This document shows, in pieces, positions 37,522 through 49,700 of a stretch of 64,000 bases of DNA. Origin of the DNA: Melanocharis versteri (lineage: Eukaryota > Chordata > Aves > Passeriformes > Melanocharitidae); the NCBI GenBank assembly GCA_013397845.1, contig VZTG01001875.1, forward strand, positions 664,169 through 728,168. The letters run 5' to 3'. Both the position numbers and the translations under genes were made by a program. Positions within the stretch are counted from its first letter, which is position 1. Each line of letters opens with the position of its first letter. The notes beneath the pieces were generated by a model, which ran no database searches, was not told the origin of the DNA, and was given only the letters and a program-made list of their open reading frames with translations.

Positions 37522-37556
37522 ACACATGATATTTTGCCATGTTATTTATCATGTGT
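37522..37556. repeat. 10-bp perfect inverted repeat, 15-base loop
   Basis: ACACATGATA (37522-37531) and TATCATGTGT (37547-37556) are exact reverse complements. Confidence 0.8.
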
Positions 37557-39127
37557 TATTTGAAAGTAATAGGCATGCCATGACTGTCTCACCCATTTCT
37601 TAGGACATGCTTGGATAAAAGTACTTTATTTCTGCTGGAGTCCCTTAGTAAAATTCATTAATATAAATTAAGCAACTTTAATATAAACAAGCCACTGTTT
37701 TTTTTAACAGTCTTCTTAAAGTCCTGAAAAACATTTTAATTGTATCTTAAATATTTTTTCCTATTTTGTAAATTTTCATTTCAATAAAAAATAAGGAAAA
37801 AGTAAGAAAACATAAAAGCCAAAGGGTCCTTTGAAGTCTCATTAAACCAACAAGCAAGGGGCGTAGAGTGCAAATATAAGAAGTAGCTATATTAAGTCTG
37901 ACAGATTCTTTTTTTTTTTTCTCAAGTGTTTTTTTTAGGGCTCTGTTGAATATGAGCTCTCTTATTTCCTCAGTTAAATGCTGCCAGCTTGGTTCTTTCC
38001 ACCACTTTTGCCTTGTAAATTCCACCCAGCTGCCATCCTCCTGCCTGAACCATTGCATGTGCTCTGCTGCACAGCAAAGTTCACGTGCAGCAGGGATGCC
38101 TCGGAAAAACTCGTGCCTGCTGCTCCACAGCATCAGCACTGGTTACATCCCAAAGCACAGCTTCCATGCACTCATTTCCTTCAGGATGATACCAGCCACC
38201 CCATGAATGCAGCAGCATTTTGGGAATAAAACTGCGTAAACAGCAAAATGATCTGTGCTCAGGTGCCTGTGCACTCATGGCTGAAAGGAGGAGCTGTCTA
38301 CAGAATTATTTAGACTTGGATTAAAGGTTTCACCCAATCACTGCACAGTGGTATTTAGAAGACAGTTGCTGTTGGGAGATCGAAACTGAGTTGTGTGCTG
38401 GTGAGCATCAGTAAAAGCAGGCAAAATAAGCATTTCATACAAGTCAATTATAACCTTTTCCTTGTCGTAGAACTGCCAGTGGATCTAATTAGGCAGAGAC
38501 AATGAAAATGCAAAGCTGGCATCAGAGATCTATGACAATATCACCATAGCCTATGTGCCATCTCTTCTGCCTTTATAAAGGCTTGATCTGAACCATTAAA
38601 GCTTTAGCAAGGACTGGTTTGGGCAAAGAAAACATACTTATGCTTCTTGGAATGTCAGTTTTCTGTGAATAAAATAAAATTTAAAAAACCATAAATGATG
38701 CATTCTTGTTCTATATATGATTAAACAAAAAAAAAAAAAGCTTCTGTTGAACTATTGAGCTGTGTCCCAAACACTCCTTGAAATATGGAGATTACTTCCT
38801 CTGTTCATTCCTCTTAAGAATACCCATCTGGCAGAGTACATAACCTCTGTGCACCTGCTCAAAACTTAGCTTTTTAGGCTACCCTTTACATTCTGCTTTC
38901 CTGGGTAGGTGTCTGAACAGTGTTCAATATATGCATGGGCATGAAAAAGGGCTCCAGGCAGCAGTCCTGTGACACAAGTCTACCCTCAACAAGTAAGAAA
39001 AATAAGCATTGCTTCATTTGTGGCTTACAGCAAACTGCACAGGGCACAGCCCATGGAGGCAAGGCTGGGTAGGGAAAGGTGAACTGGATTTCTTCCCTTG
39101 TTGTGTACCATCTAGCAAGGGCTGGAT

Positions 39128-39166
39128 ACACACACACACACACATATACATACAGAAAAAAAAAAG
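39128..39166. repeat. (AC)n microsatellite with A-run tail
   Basis: Eight AC units pass through ATATACATACAG into a run of ten A. Confidence 0.9.
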
Positions 39167-40299
39167 ACTGGAGAGATTAATAGCCCATAGCTGTTACAAT
39201 TTTAGTTGCCAATTCTCTTTAGAAATACAGGATTTTTAGATTTCCAGAGAGACTTAGATATCTACTTATTCCTTTATCTGCCATTAGAAATGCAGACCCA
39301 CAGAAATTCTCATATAATCCTGCCTACAAATATGTGAGCAAAGTAGAGACACCAGCCTACAGTCTACTGTGGAAGAAAAACTCTCACTCTGCTCTATTGA
39401 GGCTGTTCCAGTAGGAGCATCGCCATGTCTGATGGTTGTCTAGGTGAACTTATTCTAAAGATTCTCTGTAGCTGGAACTCGATGCAGTGATAAGCATGTA
39501 AAAAGCTGTTAAGTGAAATAGGTGGTTTGTAAGAACGTGCGCCTGCAGAAAATAGGACTGCCAAATTGAAGGAAATGGGTAATTCTGGAAGACTACTGGA
39601 TTCACTGAGAGCACAATCACAAAACAACTCCAATCTTTTTGGTAAATTATCTAGCTAAAGCAGAAGTGGTGCCATATGAGTGTTGTATTAAGGAAGAGGA
39701 AAAAGTGATGTGACTACAGGACTTATTATCCGCCCAACTGATAGGCAGGGTTTAAGAAAACAAGCACTGAGAAAGAAAGGAAAAAAATTAAATTCTCTAT
39801 AGACATGAAGAGATAGGTGACAGATAATTGCTAGGTAAATAGCTGTATACATTTAGATTGAAATATCTGTTAATTTTGTGTATGCAGTCTGCCTTTGGAA
39901 AGACAGCTTTCTTAGAAAACTGAATGTGTCACAGCTACTTCTTGATCTCATTTAACCGTGTGACACTGTAATTGACTGTGTGATACTATGAGAAATTTTT
40001 AGTTAAACTGGAGAAAATAAGGATTACAACAGGCCAAGGGCATAAAAGAGGAGTAGCCAACTTTTAGTGCTGACATAAGAACTAAGAGTTGGGTATAAAG
40101 TATTTTATATCAGGGAGGTTCCTACTCCTCTTCCCAGGCGTGGATTCTTGGCACTGATTTTGTGTGCGTTTTTTAATGCCCTTGGTAAAAAATAGTTGGT
40201 GTGGTGCTGATATGTCCTAGTGATACCGGGTTGGGAGGGAATATGACTCTAAAGGATGGCTGGGATGGAACACACAGGAAGAACTGTGTGACGTTGTAG

Positions 40300-40590
40300 G
40301 CTGGAGTAATTGAAATTCAATACTGCAAAATGCAAGGTCATGCACTTACGGACTAATAACAAAAGCCTCTGCTACAGGCTAAGAGCTCATTTGTTAGAAT
40401 GACTGAGGAAGAGAAAAACCTGGGCATATTAACAAGTCACAGGATAACTATTAACTATCAAAGTAATGCACTTGCAGAAAACCAGTGTTGACAGGAGCAG
40501 TATTTCTAGTGTGGATAAGGAAAACTTTTAGTGTCGTTGAACAAATGGAGATATGGTCAGCTCCAAGGTGGGAATGTTGTACACAGGCCT
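40300..40590 (+). mobile_element. Old CR1 LINE internal fragment (reverse-transcriptase region)
   Basis: AATTCAATACTGCAAAATGC, AAGGTCATGCACTTA, GGACTAATAACAAAAGCCTCTG, GACTGAGGAAGAGAAAAACC, TGGGCATATTAACAAGTCAC and GGAGCAGTATTTCTAGTGTG follow the body of amniote CR1 ORF2 downstream of the reverse-transcriptase core. Many substitutions and indels break the frame. No 3' tail is seen, unlike the younger copies in this window. It is an old, internal, dead fragment. Its 3' limit is vague because similarity fades near 40590. Confidence 0.85.
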
Positions 40591-41848
40591 GATCAACTCT
40601 AGGAGATAAACTATAACCAAAACTTGGGCACAAAGAGGCTGTGGTAAGGGCAAAGAGCTTATGGCTATGTGCAGTGGGAAACTGGCTCCAGCTCAAAGAC
40701 AGTGTCAATATAAAAAACCAGTACACACATAACTTTAGGTTAAAATTCAGATATACATAAAATCAGTAGAGCAGTGAAGTAGTCAAACAATTTCTGTCAG
40801 TAGCAGGATCTGCTGAGACGGAAATTGACCAAATAATGGAAAAACTTATGTAATATGAATATATAAGGTCATTTGTAATACGAGGAACCAGACCTGATAG
40901 CCCAGCAAGCCTATCCCAGCCTTCAGCTCAGAAGGATTTCTTTTTCTGCCCTCATGAGACCTGCAGTAGCTGCTTCCCTTCCTGTTCTCCCCAGACAGGG
41001 CTCTGTGAGAAGCAGTGTTGGTGTAACATGATGCAGACCTCCATGGCTCCGTGCCCAGCACTCTCCCAGGACAAACCCACGAGTTGTCTCTGGTAGCTGC
41101 AGCCAGGAGGCTCAGTGCCACAGAGGCACAGACTCCCAGTGTGACAGAGAGGGAAGGGCCCTAATGCAAGAGGAATCCTCCGCACATGGGATGCAGATGG
41201 AGACTTCCCCCACAGCGGGAAACAAATATTCTCTTCTGCAAAGTGCTTGCAAAGGTGTGAATCAGACATCTCTGCTGGCTACTTTACATATATATGTAGT
41301 TTCCTACTAATTTATAGCATCAAAACAATTATAAATGTATATTAATAGGATTTTGTTCTCTGATCAAACTATTTTCAGAGCAACACTTTTAGTGCTGCTT
41401 TCAGTTTCCATCCCTTCTTGATATTTACCACTATATATATTTTTTTTCCTTTTACCACAAGCAGCTCATTTGAAAATTGTTAGTATATAAGATTAGATAT
41501 GTTACTGACGATATTTATTTTTTTGCAAAGTAATAAGTATTCATTGGGTATGAGTATGCAGACCTAATTCACTTGAAAAAGTAATGAGTTTTCATGGGAT
41601 TGAATGTATAAGAAAGTACTGTTCAGAGTAGGAGACTTAAAGTCATGATGTGGAGATTGACAAATATCAGCAAAATAAAAGCGATTCCTCTCGTACAGGA
41701 GAATGTTAGATGCTAGATATTGTGAAACATGAATGTATTGCCAAGGAGTTCGGTGTGAGGTTTGGTTTATATGTCTCCAAAGGCAGTTTGTTAGGAAGTG
41801 ACTGGGGGGGATTAGTGAAAGGATATGAAACATTTTAGTTGTAAGTCA
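40591..41848. other. Non-coding DNA, no gene seen
   Basis: A GC-richer part at 40900-41270 carries overlapping minus frames (91 and 105 codons) with no recognisable domain. Confidence 0.5.
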
Positions 41849-42030
41849 CTAGTTCAAATCCTCTCCAAGGCAGAAGTGAATAAGGACCTAAAGCACTGAG
41901 ATTGATGGAGTTGGTGCTATGGCTGATCTTAAAGTTATGTATGTGCTTAACAGCTTTGTTGGACAGAGGCTGCAAAGTCAATGTTATTTGTTGGCCCATG
42001 TGAAATAAGTTGATGTCCCTGATTCAATCC
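41849..42030 (+). mobile_element. Decayed ancient amniote repeat
   Basis: AGTTCAAATCCTCTCCAAGG, AAAGCACTGAGATTGATGG, and especially CTTAAAGTTATGTATGTGC followed by TTAACAGCTTTGTTGGA match a widespread reptile/bird element related to the one at 6340 (the taagcacatgctta-actttaa family). The middle portion is the best preserved. Whether 41849-41900 belongs to the same insertion is inferred. Confidence 0.6.
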
Positions 42031-42423
42031 CACTAAGTCAGCACCAAAGGATTAAACAGCAATGAAGCGCTTTTGCACATCTGGTGCTTCTCCCACTGGA
42101 GCATGGCTGAGTGACAGGCAGGGGAAAGCCATACCTGCCTTGGGTAGAGAGGATTTTAGTCTCTAGTGCTGTAAATCTGGCACCTGTCACAAGCACTAAA
42201 GCTCACATTACATAGGACAAACCTGGGGCTTTGTTTTTTCTTGAATGTTTTCACAGCTACATCTAATCGATATCATCTTCTCTTTGTTGTAGGAAGAAGT
42301 AGTAATTAACTTTCTGTGTAACACAAGCACCCTCCCAAGCTAGCATAGAATACTGAAGAAGAAAAACAGTTTTGCCTAAACTAATCAGTGTCTTTTGCCA
42401 AACTCATATAATTATTGAGAGTA

Positions 42424-42490
42424 CAAAAAAAAACAAACAAACAAAAAAAAAAAACCAAAACAAACAAAAAAAAAACCACCAAAAAAAACC
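42424..42490 (+). repeat. A-rich (CAAA)n low-complexity tract
   Basis: A runs broken by single C or CC (aaacaaacaaac, aaccaaaacaaac), similar to the tract at 23933. No retroelement body adjoins it. Confidence 0.85.
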
Positions 42491-43876
42491 CCCAATGCTG
42501 CATGTCTTCATTTTATTACAAGGAAACATTAAGGCAGTCACAGAGAGTCCAGAGAGACCCTGGTCAAGCATCCATCAAGGTAACACTTTCAGGATTACAT
42601 GGGTGGAAGTAGGTACTCATTGTAGGATTAAACAGTAATGTCACAGTTTTGTGATTTGCCTCTGGAAAAGGAAAGGAGATCAAGAGCTTTTATCGTGTTC
42701 AGGTGCAAGCCACAGGAAATTAGGCTTGCTTTATAGACCATGGTTTCCTGTCTACACAAGCATAACAATAATTAGAAATCTTGCAGAGGAGATTATATAC
42801 TGCAAATGTAGCTGTTTACCTCTAGATTCCTATTGTGAGATGAGTTTTCCAATACCATTAGTTATACCATATATTTTCCTTAGCTGAAACAGGAAGAAAA
42901 AAGTCTGCATATTATGAGACTTCTAAAGCTGTATGGCTCATGAAGTCAAATAGATGTCATAGGGCAATAAAGGAAATTAATTACCATAGATAGAGGTGGC
43001 AAAATCAGACTATAATTTAATGAAAATCCAGAAAACAGTGTCATTGTATGGATATGACATTGGTATCTATCTATCTGCATGTGTGTATCTATGCCCCTTG
43101 CATCTATAATCCCTTTTCTGTAGCTTTTTGATTGAAAATTCATGCAGATCAGAGCCACCATAATATCTCAAACTCATGCTTTCCTCGGAAGACAAACTCA
43201 GAGAAATTTGAAAAAAAACCCTACCCAACATAAAGAAGCAGGTAAATATGTGAAATTATATTTGGCTTATAAAAAGACTGGGAATATAATGGATTCTAAG
43301 GTGACATTATCTGACTTTGAAGCATCTGAAAAGCTTTTTAGTGACAACTAGAAATATTATTTAGAGGTGAAGAGATAGAATCAAACTTGAGGTTGTACTA
43401 ATCACTCATAGATAAGTGAAAGGTAGGAAAGCCAAAGGCACGCTTTCTTTTAAAATAGAAGCTGGCAAAAGTTTATTGATGACCATAACACTTATTTGCT
43501 GTACCTACCACAAAGGGATGTTATCAGATTTTCAACCACCATGTGATATTGTGTTTAGAAAATATACAAACTTGAAATCTCATTACTGCAACATACATGT
43601 CCAACACACTTAAGACAACCTGTCAGCTTTCCAGGTGTTGCATTGCAAGCTTGTTTTAGTTCAGCTGAGCCATTAGATTGTTTCAGAAATACATTGTGTG
43701 TATTATTTAGACACATGCCAACAGCAATAAGACACAAGCATAATTGACAGCTGCCTTATCATGCAATGAATGACAAGGTGTATGTCAGACAGACAGTCTT
43801 CAACAAACAGAAGCCATTGTACAGAATAATGATAAGATTTCCACAGAATAAATGGTACAGTTGTATTAAAATTCAT

Positions 43877-43893
43877 CTGATTAGATTAATCAG
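43877..43893. promoter_or_regulatory. Inverted pair of TAATC(A) homeodomain-type sites
   Basis: CTGATTA and TAATCAG are exact reverse complements around GAT. TAATC is the core bound by bicoid/OTX/PITX-type homeodomains, which can bind as dimers to inverted sites. The match is seen; the function is inferred and could be chance in AT-rich DNA. Confidence 0.3.
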
Positions 43894-46800
43894 TGAGTTT
43901 GGATTGAGAAGGTAAGTTCTAATAGCTTCCCTTTCTTTGATTAATATATTGTTATTTATTTATCAGCCTTTGTTTGAGATCTCACAATTCAGATCTCATT
44001 GCTCACTGTATTTTTCTTGGTTTTAATATTAATTATGAGCTAATCATGATGTATGTAAGATGGGATTAATTTCACCTTCTTTAATGATCTAATATCTAGA
44101 TATCCACTCATGTCACCTCAGAGTTCATTATCACTCTCTGGAGGACAATTCAGACTCTCCACTTCAGGTACCATTTTCTCACATGAAGCAACCTGAATGA
44201 CGCACTTTGATAGACCCCTAACTTTTAAATGGCTAAAGGGAGATGAATGCTACCCACAGGGACAACCCTTTCAGCCTCTGAAGGTGAAGAAGAGATGACC
44301 TCTAGGAAAAGAACTCATTTAAACTCAGGTTTATAGAAGAAGGATAAAATAAATACTGGTACCTTCCAAATTACTGAGAGTTTCAGTACCATCCTCACTG
44401 GAGACAGGAGGTCACCCTGAGCCTTGGTAAGAAAGGCCATCAGACACTGCTGTCTTTCCTGTTAGCAACAACAGACATGAAGAGAACTGTGACTATTGTA
44501 TCCATCACATTATCTTGGAATCAAATTTTTGATCCATTTTTGGCGAAAACAGATGGCAGTGAATATGGAAGTTGGACTGCATGGTGGAATTAGCAGTGGT
44601 AAGGACTGAGACCCCCCTGAGCCTAATTGCTTTCATGTGCAGTCCATCTATAGACAAAGATACATTACTGATATTTAAAACTACCCAGAAAATATGCTGA
44701 ACACTGCATTACTGGAAGACAATGAGAGAAAAACATAAGCTCTTACAGTGGGAGTTAGTAGATGACATAAAGTTTCATGCTGGACTTGATTTAGACTTCA
44801 ATTGTGAGGGGTGGTGGTATGGTTAAGAGTGAAAATGATGCCTCATGAACTCATAATTGAGGTATATAAATAAATATGTCCTTTATAGTGGAATTACATT
44901 TTTTCTTTTCTTTTGATAGCTCCCACAGCAGTTTTGTATGCTTCTCAAGTAACAAAATTATTTTCACGTTGGTCAATACTGCGAGGTGAGACGCTCAAAA
45001 TGACTCTGGTATATGTGCCTATTCATTCTGCTGGAAGGAGATCTCTTTCAGTGACAAATTAAAGGAATTTACCTGATATTTATAGAAATACTAAAATTAT
45101 CTATGGCAATATTGTTGTAGTGAAGATGGTAATCTTCAGGTGACTGACAGTAAGCAGCAGGCAGGTCAACTTTTTAACAGTTCCAAGCAGATCCACAGTG
45201 GTACTTTCTCCATGACTTGGATTCCCAGAGGAGATTTTCAGCTGTCATGTGAACAAATCCTGGAAATATTGCACATTCAGGACTTGTTTTCCTGAGAAGC
45301 CTTGAGTGGAAGATTTAAAAGTCATACAAACTGGACCCACTCATTGTGGCTCTGTGCTGTGGAACACTCAGCACCTAGAGAAAGCTATTTAGCCCTTATG
45401 TCTAGGGAAATCATTCCTATTTATGAAGAAAATCGTACATCAGATTCACTTTGGAGAAAATCTGAAAATTGGTATTTAAAATTTGTCTCTCTCATTCAGT
45501 TGTGTCAGGAGTTTTGTACCAGTGGTTCTGTGGCCTAGGAAAAAAAGCAAGCACAACTATTGTCACCAACTTAGTTAACCTGAGGTCTGAAGCGTAGTTA
45601 TTGTCTTACATATAGTTTATTGAAATTGGTTTAAATTATTTGAATGAATTTTTATTCAGGTACAGTATGTCAAATTCTGAACAGATTAATTCTCAGCTAA
45701 GACAGAAGGACAGAATGATCAAAAGAAAGGAAGGATTATCCTATGGTCATCACTATTAGTGGATTTATTCACTAGACAAAATTTGGTATTTACAGTTTGT
45801 TTTATGTAGAAAGAGAAATAAATGATGAAGAAAATAACAGTTAAAAAAGCTGTACATAATCCCATTTCCTCAAGCATGACAAATCTGAACACAAATTTCA
45901 CCATTCACTGTCATCATGGTTTTTAACCAGCTTTCTACTTAAAAGACCTTATCCTCATCCTATCACTGCAAGCATGGCCCCAGAGCCATGGAGCAGTTAC
46001 CCTTCCAGCTGTGCCAGCTCTCTTGCCTTCCTCTCTCTGGGCACTTCTCTTTGCTTTTCAAAATCAAAACACATCTATTCAGGTAAGGATGATCCCTGAG
46101 CCACCTTACATTTGTCTCCAGATTCAACAGTGCTTTGTGTTTATGTTTTGTTGTTTAAGATTTCTATTACCTCAGCTCCCTTCTCCTTTAATAGAGGTTA
46201 ATGACTTTTTAAAGTTATCTTAAATGAAAGGTAGTGGTTAAGCCTAATAGTTCCACTGAATTTTAATCAAAGCTATAAGAATGTTTTAAGACTTTCTGAA
46301 AGTAAGTTTAAAGTTTTACAGGGCTATTAAATGTTAACCTGGCCTTTGACAGCAATAGTGTGGTTTCATCAGCTCACTCTGCGAAGAATTAAGGAAGCTG
46401 GAGTGCAGAATGGACTTCTCATTCTCATTCACATCCACCACTACTCCGTTTAGGTTTTAAATACTGCTTACATATCACTGTGAGATCACTGGAAACCATA
46501 GGGAATCCTACTGGCAGTCCTGCTGACCTCCATCACCTCCTCCCCTGCTCTAAAAAAATTGGTAGCAAACGTTTCTCTGTCTTTCTGATAAGCTTGACAG
46601 GCTCATTACCCCCCTTTAGTTTGCTAAAGCTCAGAATAAAAGTAGTCATATAAAATTCTTAAGCAGACATTCAATTTCATTCATACTACTTGATAGCACT
46701 ATGTTAACACACATAGCACTGCACAAATATGCTAGCAGTTTTTCAACTTGAACTGTTGAAATTAAAGCAAAGAGAGGTGCATTTGGACATTTGTTATGCT

Positions 46801-47337
46801 AGTAGAGAATGCTCTCCTAGAATAGTTCTTTGTCAAATCCAGCTTTTAATAGAAGTGGTTGTGGAGCTCCCTTCATCTAGTAGGCTGACAGGTCTGGTGT
46901 TAAGTTTCATCCTGTCATGCTTACTTATAATCCTTGTGCCAAAATAAACCATTCCTTTTAGTCATGGTATTTCCGATTTGCAAATAATTGTGATGTTACC
47001 ATACCCATCTTAAGTCTCACTTGGTCAGCCTAAAAACATGTAGAATTCTTTCCCTTTTTCCTTGTAAAGCAACTTTTCCAGTGTCTTTTCCCTCTACATT
47101 ATATTTTTCTGAATTATTTATAATTAATCATCATTATTCCAATATTCATTTTACCCAGGGTTTTACACAGTTTTTATTAATGCAGTGAGAATTTTTCATA
47201 TGAGAGAGATGTGTACAGTACAAACCACCACAGAAAAGAACTAAATTTTATCCTAGTTAAATAATTTATCCCAGAATAGATAGGTAAAGCCTGTTTCTTG
47301 AGTATGATACAAGAAAAATGTTTATGTCTGCCCAAGC

Positions 47338-47469
47338 CAGTGATTCCCAAACTCTAGGTCACAGCTGTGAGCAATTAAAGTTAGTGGGTTCAGGAGCCCC
47401 ACAGATATGTGACAGACAGTGGGGAGGGTGGTGGGTCAAAGAAGAAAAAAGTAGTTTTAGGAATCATTG
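47338..47469. mobile_element. Short non-autonomous hAT-like DNA transposon (MITE), both ends present
   Basis: The left end CAGTGATTCCCAAACTC and the reverse complement of the right end CAATGATTCCTAAAACT form imperfect terminal inverted repeats. They match the hAT/Charlie type (CAGTGGTTCCCAAACT). The interior (GTGAGCAATTAAAGTTAGTG, GGGGAGGGTGGTGGGTC) resembles amniote hAT MITEs. Length is 132 bp. The flanking 8-mers (47330-47337 and 47470-47477) agree at only about half the positions, so the target duplication is not proven. A 141-codon frame (47409-47834) starts inside it and is probably spurious. Confidence 0.6.
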
Positions 47470-48320
47470 ATCTAACCTATGCCTACCATGCCTTCCAGAA
47501 CTCAAAGCAGCACTGCCATGAACAGGGAGTGCTTCTGGTGGTTCTCTGCTCCCCATCAAACCCCAGCCTGAGTTCAGACAGCTCAGAGTCTGGTCCAGCT
47601 CACTCCTGGTATCTGTATTACTTGGAGAGTAGAAAGAGCATGAGGATCACATCAGTCTTCTTCCACTTCTCACATGCCTTCATCTATTCCTTTCTAACCT
47701 TTTTCCTCAGACATTTCCTTTCCACTGAAGGACAGGGTACTGATCATTTAGGATTTTATTTGGTGTGTGCTCTGTCCAATTCAAAGAAGGGACTACAGGA
47801 TAAATATATGTGTGACACACGGGAAGGACATTGAGCCTCAGTGTACCTTATCCTAGTTGTTTCTAGGTACACAGTAAAAAAATCTGCAGGGAAATTATAT
47901 CACTTTTCATGATATCTCTTGGGGAACAGGCTCTGTTAGCTATGTTGAATTTTTGCCCGTATAATGGTTCTCCAAGTCCTGCCCGAGCAAGAGGTAACAT
48001 GCATTCTCTTTTATTTTTCTATCCTTATGATTCACATGAGCCCTGAAATCTACTAAAACCCAAGATGTTTTAATTTTCAGGGATCATCTATAGGAAGGGT
48101 TCTTTGCCTTTGGGAAAATTGAGCTCCTGTCCCTGCATAGAGCTATCAGAGCCTTACACGAGTTCATATAACCATGATTTCTCTAGAGAGACCACATATA
48201 GGGCAAGCACACAAACTTCTTATCTTCATCCTTCCCCTGCTACCAGACTCTTTCTCCAAATGTCCTGATTCCTGACTGTACAGGAATGTTGTTTTAGAAC
48301 CACTAAACCTTCTGCTTAGT
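47470..48320. other. Non-coding DNA, no gene recognised
   Basis: Nothing beyond unrecognised short frames. Confidence 0.45.
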
Positions 48321-48411
48321 TGTTCTAGCCATGCTTTTAAAAAAGACTAGTACATTTTAAGTGGAATCAGGAGCACTTGGAAAAGGCTGGAGAAGAATGA
48401 AAAACTCTAAG
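48321..48411 (+). repeat. Copy 1 of a local ~90-bp direct duplication
   Basis: GTTCTAGCC at the left and ACATTTTAAGTGGAATCAG, GAGCACTTGGAAAAGGCTGG at the right recur, with changes, about 375-379 bases downstream. The small change in spacing shows that one copy has gained or lost bases. Confidence 0.8.
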
Positions 48412-48695
48412 ACTCCCTTCTCTCTTTCTTCAGTCCTTGTCCACAGCTTTGCTACAATCCTGGCCTATGTCTTTGTTCTTCTCATGCTGACTCTTGCAGC
48501 CTTGCTTTGTTGTTATACATGCATTCCATCTTGTCTTTAAATAAATGATATTATTCTCCTGGTGTTTTTTTTTTTCTTTTATAATATAATAGTTTACTTC
48601 ACAGTCACCTTATATGTCAGGTTCATGCTTCTTTTCACTTCTTTTAAATTTATATGTGAGTCTGCCTCATATACATCCTTCCATATACTTCCATA
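48412..48695. other. Spacer between duplicated copies
   Basis: AT-rich, T-run rich sequence, with nothing recognised. Confidence 0.5.
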
Positions 48696-48785
48696 GTTCT
48701 AGCTATTCTTAGAAGGAAAGAAAAACTGGCACATTTTAAGGGGAATTAAGAGCACATGGAAAAGGCTGGATGAGAGTAATCAAAT
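48696..48785 (+). repeat. Copy 2 of the local ~90-bp direct duplication
   Basis: GTTCTAGCTATTCTTAG, ACATTTTAAGGGGAATTAAG and AGCACATGGAAAAGGCTGG match copy 1. This copy ends exactly where the antisense CR1 begins. Confidence 0.8.
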
Positions 48786-49700
48786 AATAGAACCATAGAA
48801 TTTTTTAGGTAGAAAAGACCTCTAAAATCATTGAGTGCAACCATTACTCAGCACTGCCAAGTCCACCACCAAACCATGTGCCTAAGTGCCACATCCATAG
48901 CCTTTTCAATACTTCCAGGGGTGGTGACTCCCCCACTTCCCTGGGCAGCTTGTTCAGTGCTTGACAACACAACATCAAGCTTGACAGTGCTCGATGAAGA
49001 ATTTTTTCCTAATACCCTACGTAAATCTCCCTTGGCACAACTTGAGGCCATTTCCTCTTGCCCTGTCACTTGTTACCTGCAGAGGTTGATCTCTACCTGG
49101 CTACAACCTCCTTTCAGGTCTCTTCTGAGTCCGTTTTTCTCCACACTAGACAACTTCAGCTTCCTCAGACACCTCACATGACTTGTGCTCCTGGTCCTTC
49201 ACCAGCTCTGCTGCCCTTCACTGGACTCACTCCAGCCTCTCAATATCCTTTTTGTAGTGAGGGGCCCAGAAGTGGACACAGCACTCAAGGTGTGGCCTCA
49301 CTAATGCCAAGTACAGGAGACAATCACTGCCCTGGTCCTGCTGGCCACACTGCTGCTGATCCAGGCCAGGATGCCCTTGGCTGTCTTGGCCACCTGGGCA
49401 CACACTGGCTCGTGTTCAGCTGCTGACCAGCACCCCCAGGTTCTTTCCCACTGGGCAGCTTTCCAGCCACTCTGCCCCAGCCTGTCATCGCAAGGGATTG
49501 CTGTGAGCCCAGGGCAGGACCCAGCACTGGGCCTTGTTGAACCTGACACCATCAGCCCATTGATCCAGCCTGTCCAGATCCCTCTGCTGAACCTTCCCGG
49601 CCTCTGGCAGATCGACGCTTCTGCCCAGTGTGGCATCATCTGGAACTGACTGAGGATGCACTCGATCCCTTTGTCCAGAGGATTGATAAAGATATTGATA
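48786..49700 (-). mobile_element. CR1 LINE, long antisense copy (about 0.9 kb)
   Basis: It begins with the reversed tail (AGAACCATAGAATTTTTTAGG) and the reversed 3' boxes (CTTCCCTGGGCAGCTTGTTC, CTTGAGGCCATTTCCTCTTG). It continues into the region typical of longer bird CR1 copies: CTTCACTGGACTCACTCCAG, AGGTGTGGCCTCACTAATGC, CCAGCCTGTCCAGATCCCTC, and ATTGATAAAGATATTGATA at the 5' break. Stops and indels interrupt it, so the frames of up to 137 codons here are fragments. It is GC-rich against its flanks and is the largest mobile element in the window. Confidence 0.95.

Larger units (their letters stand above)
36746..40299. other. Non-coding DNA, no gene seen
   Basis: Overlapping frames on both strands at 37747-38278 (up to 130 codons) are unrecognised. 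T run at 37909-37920 and A run at 38728-38740. The hairpin at 37522-37556 and the microsatellite at 39128 are listed separately. Confidence 0.5.
42031..47337. other. AT-rich non-coding DNA, no gene seen
   Basis: About 5 kb without a recognised gene. A-rich tract at 42424, small TATC repeat at 43063-43077 and inverted TAATCAG pair at 43877. The part at 43740-44100 is dense in homeodomain-type words (TAATCA, ATTAAT, TGATTA) and may be regulatory, which is inference only. Confidence 0.5.

Noticed and set aside
47409..47834. 141-codon plus-strand frame
   Set aside because: It begins inside the hAT-like MITE and shows no domain; most likely chance.
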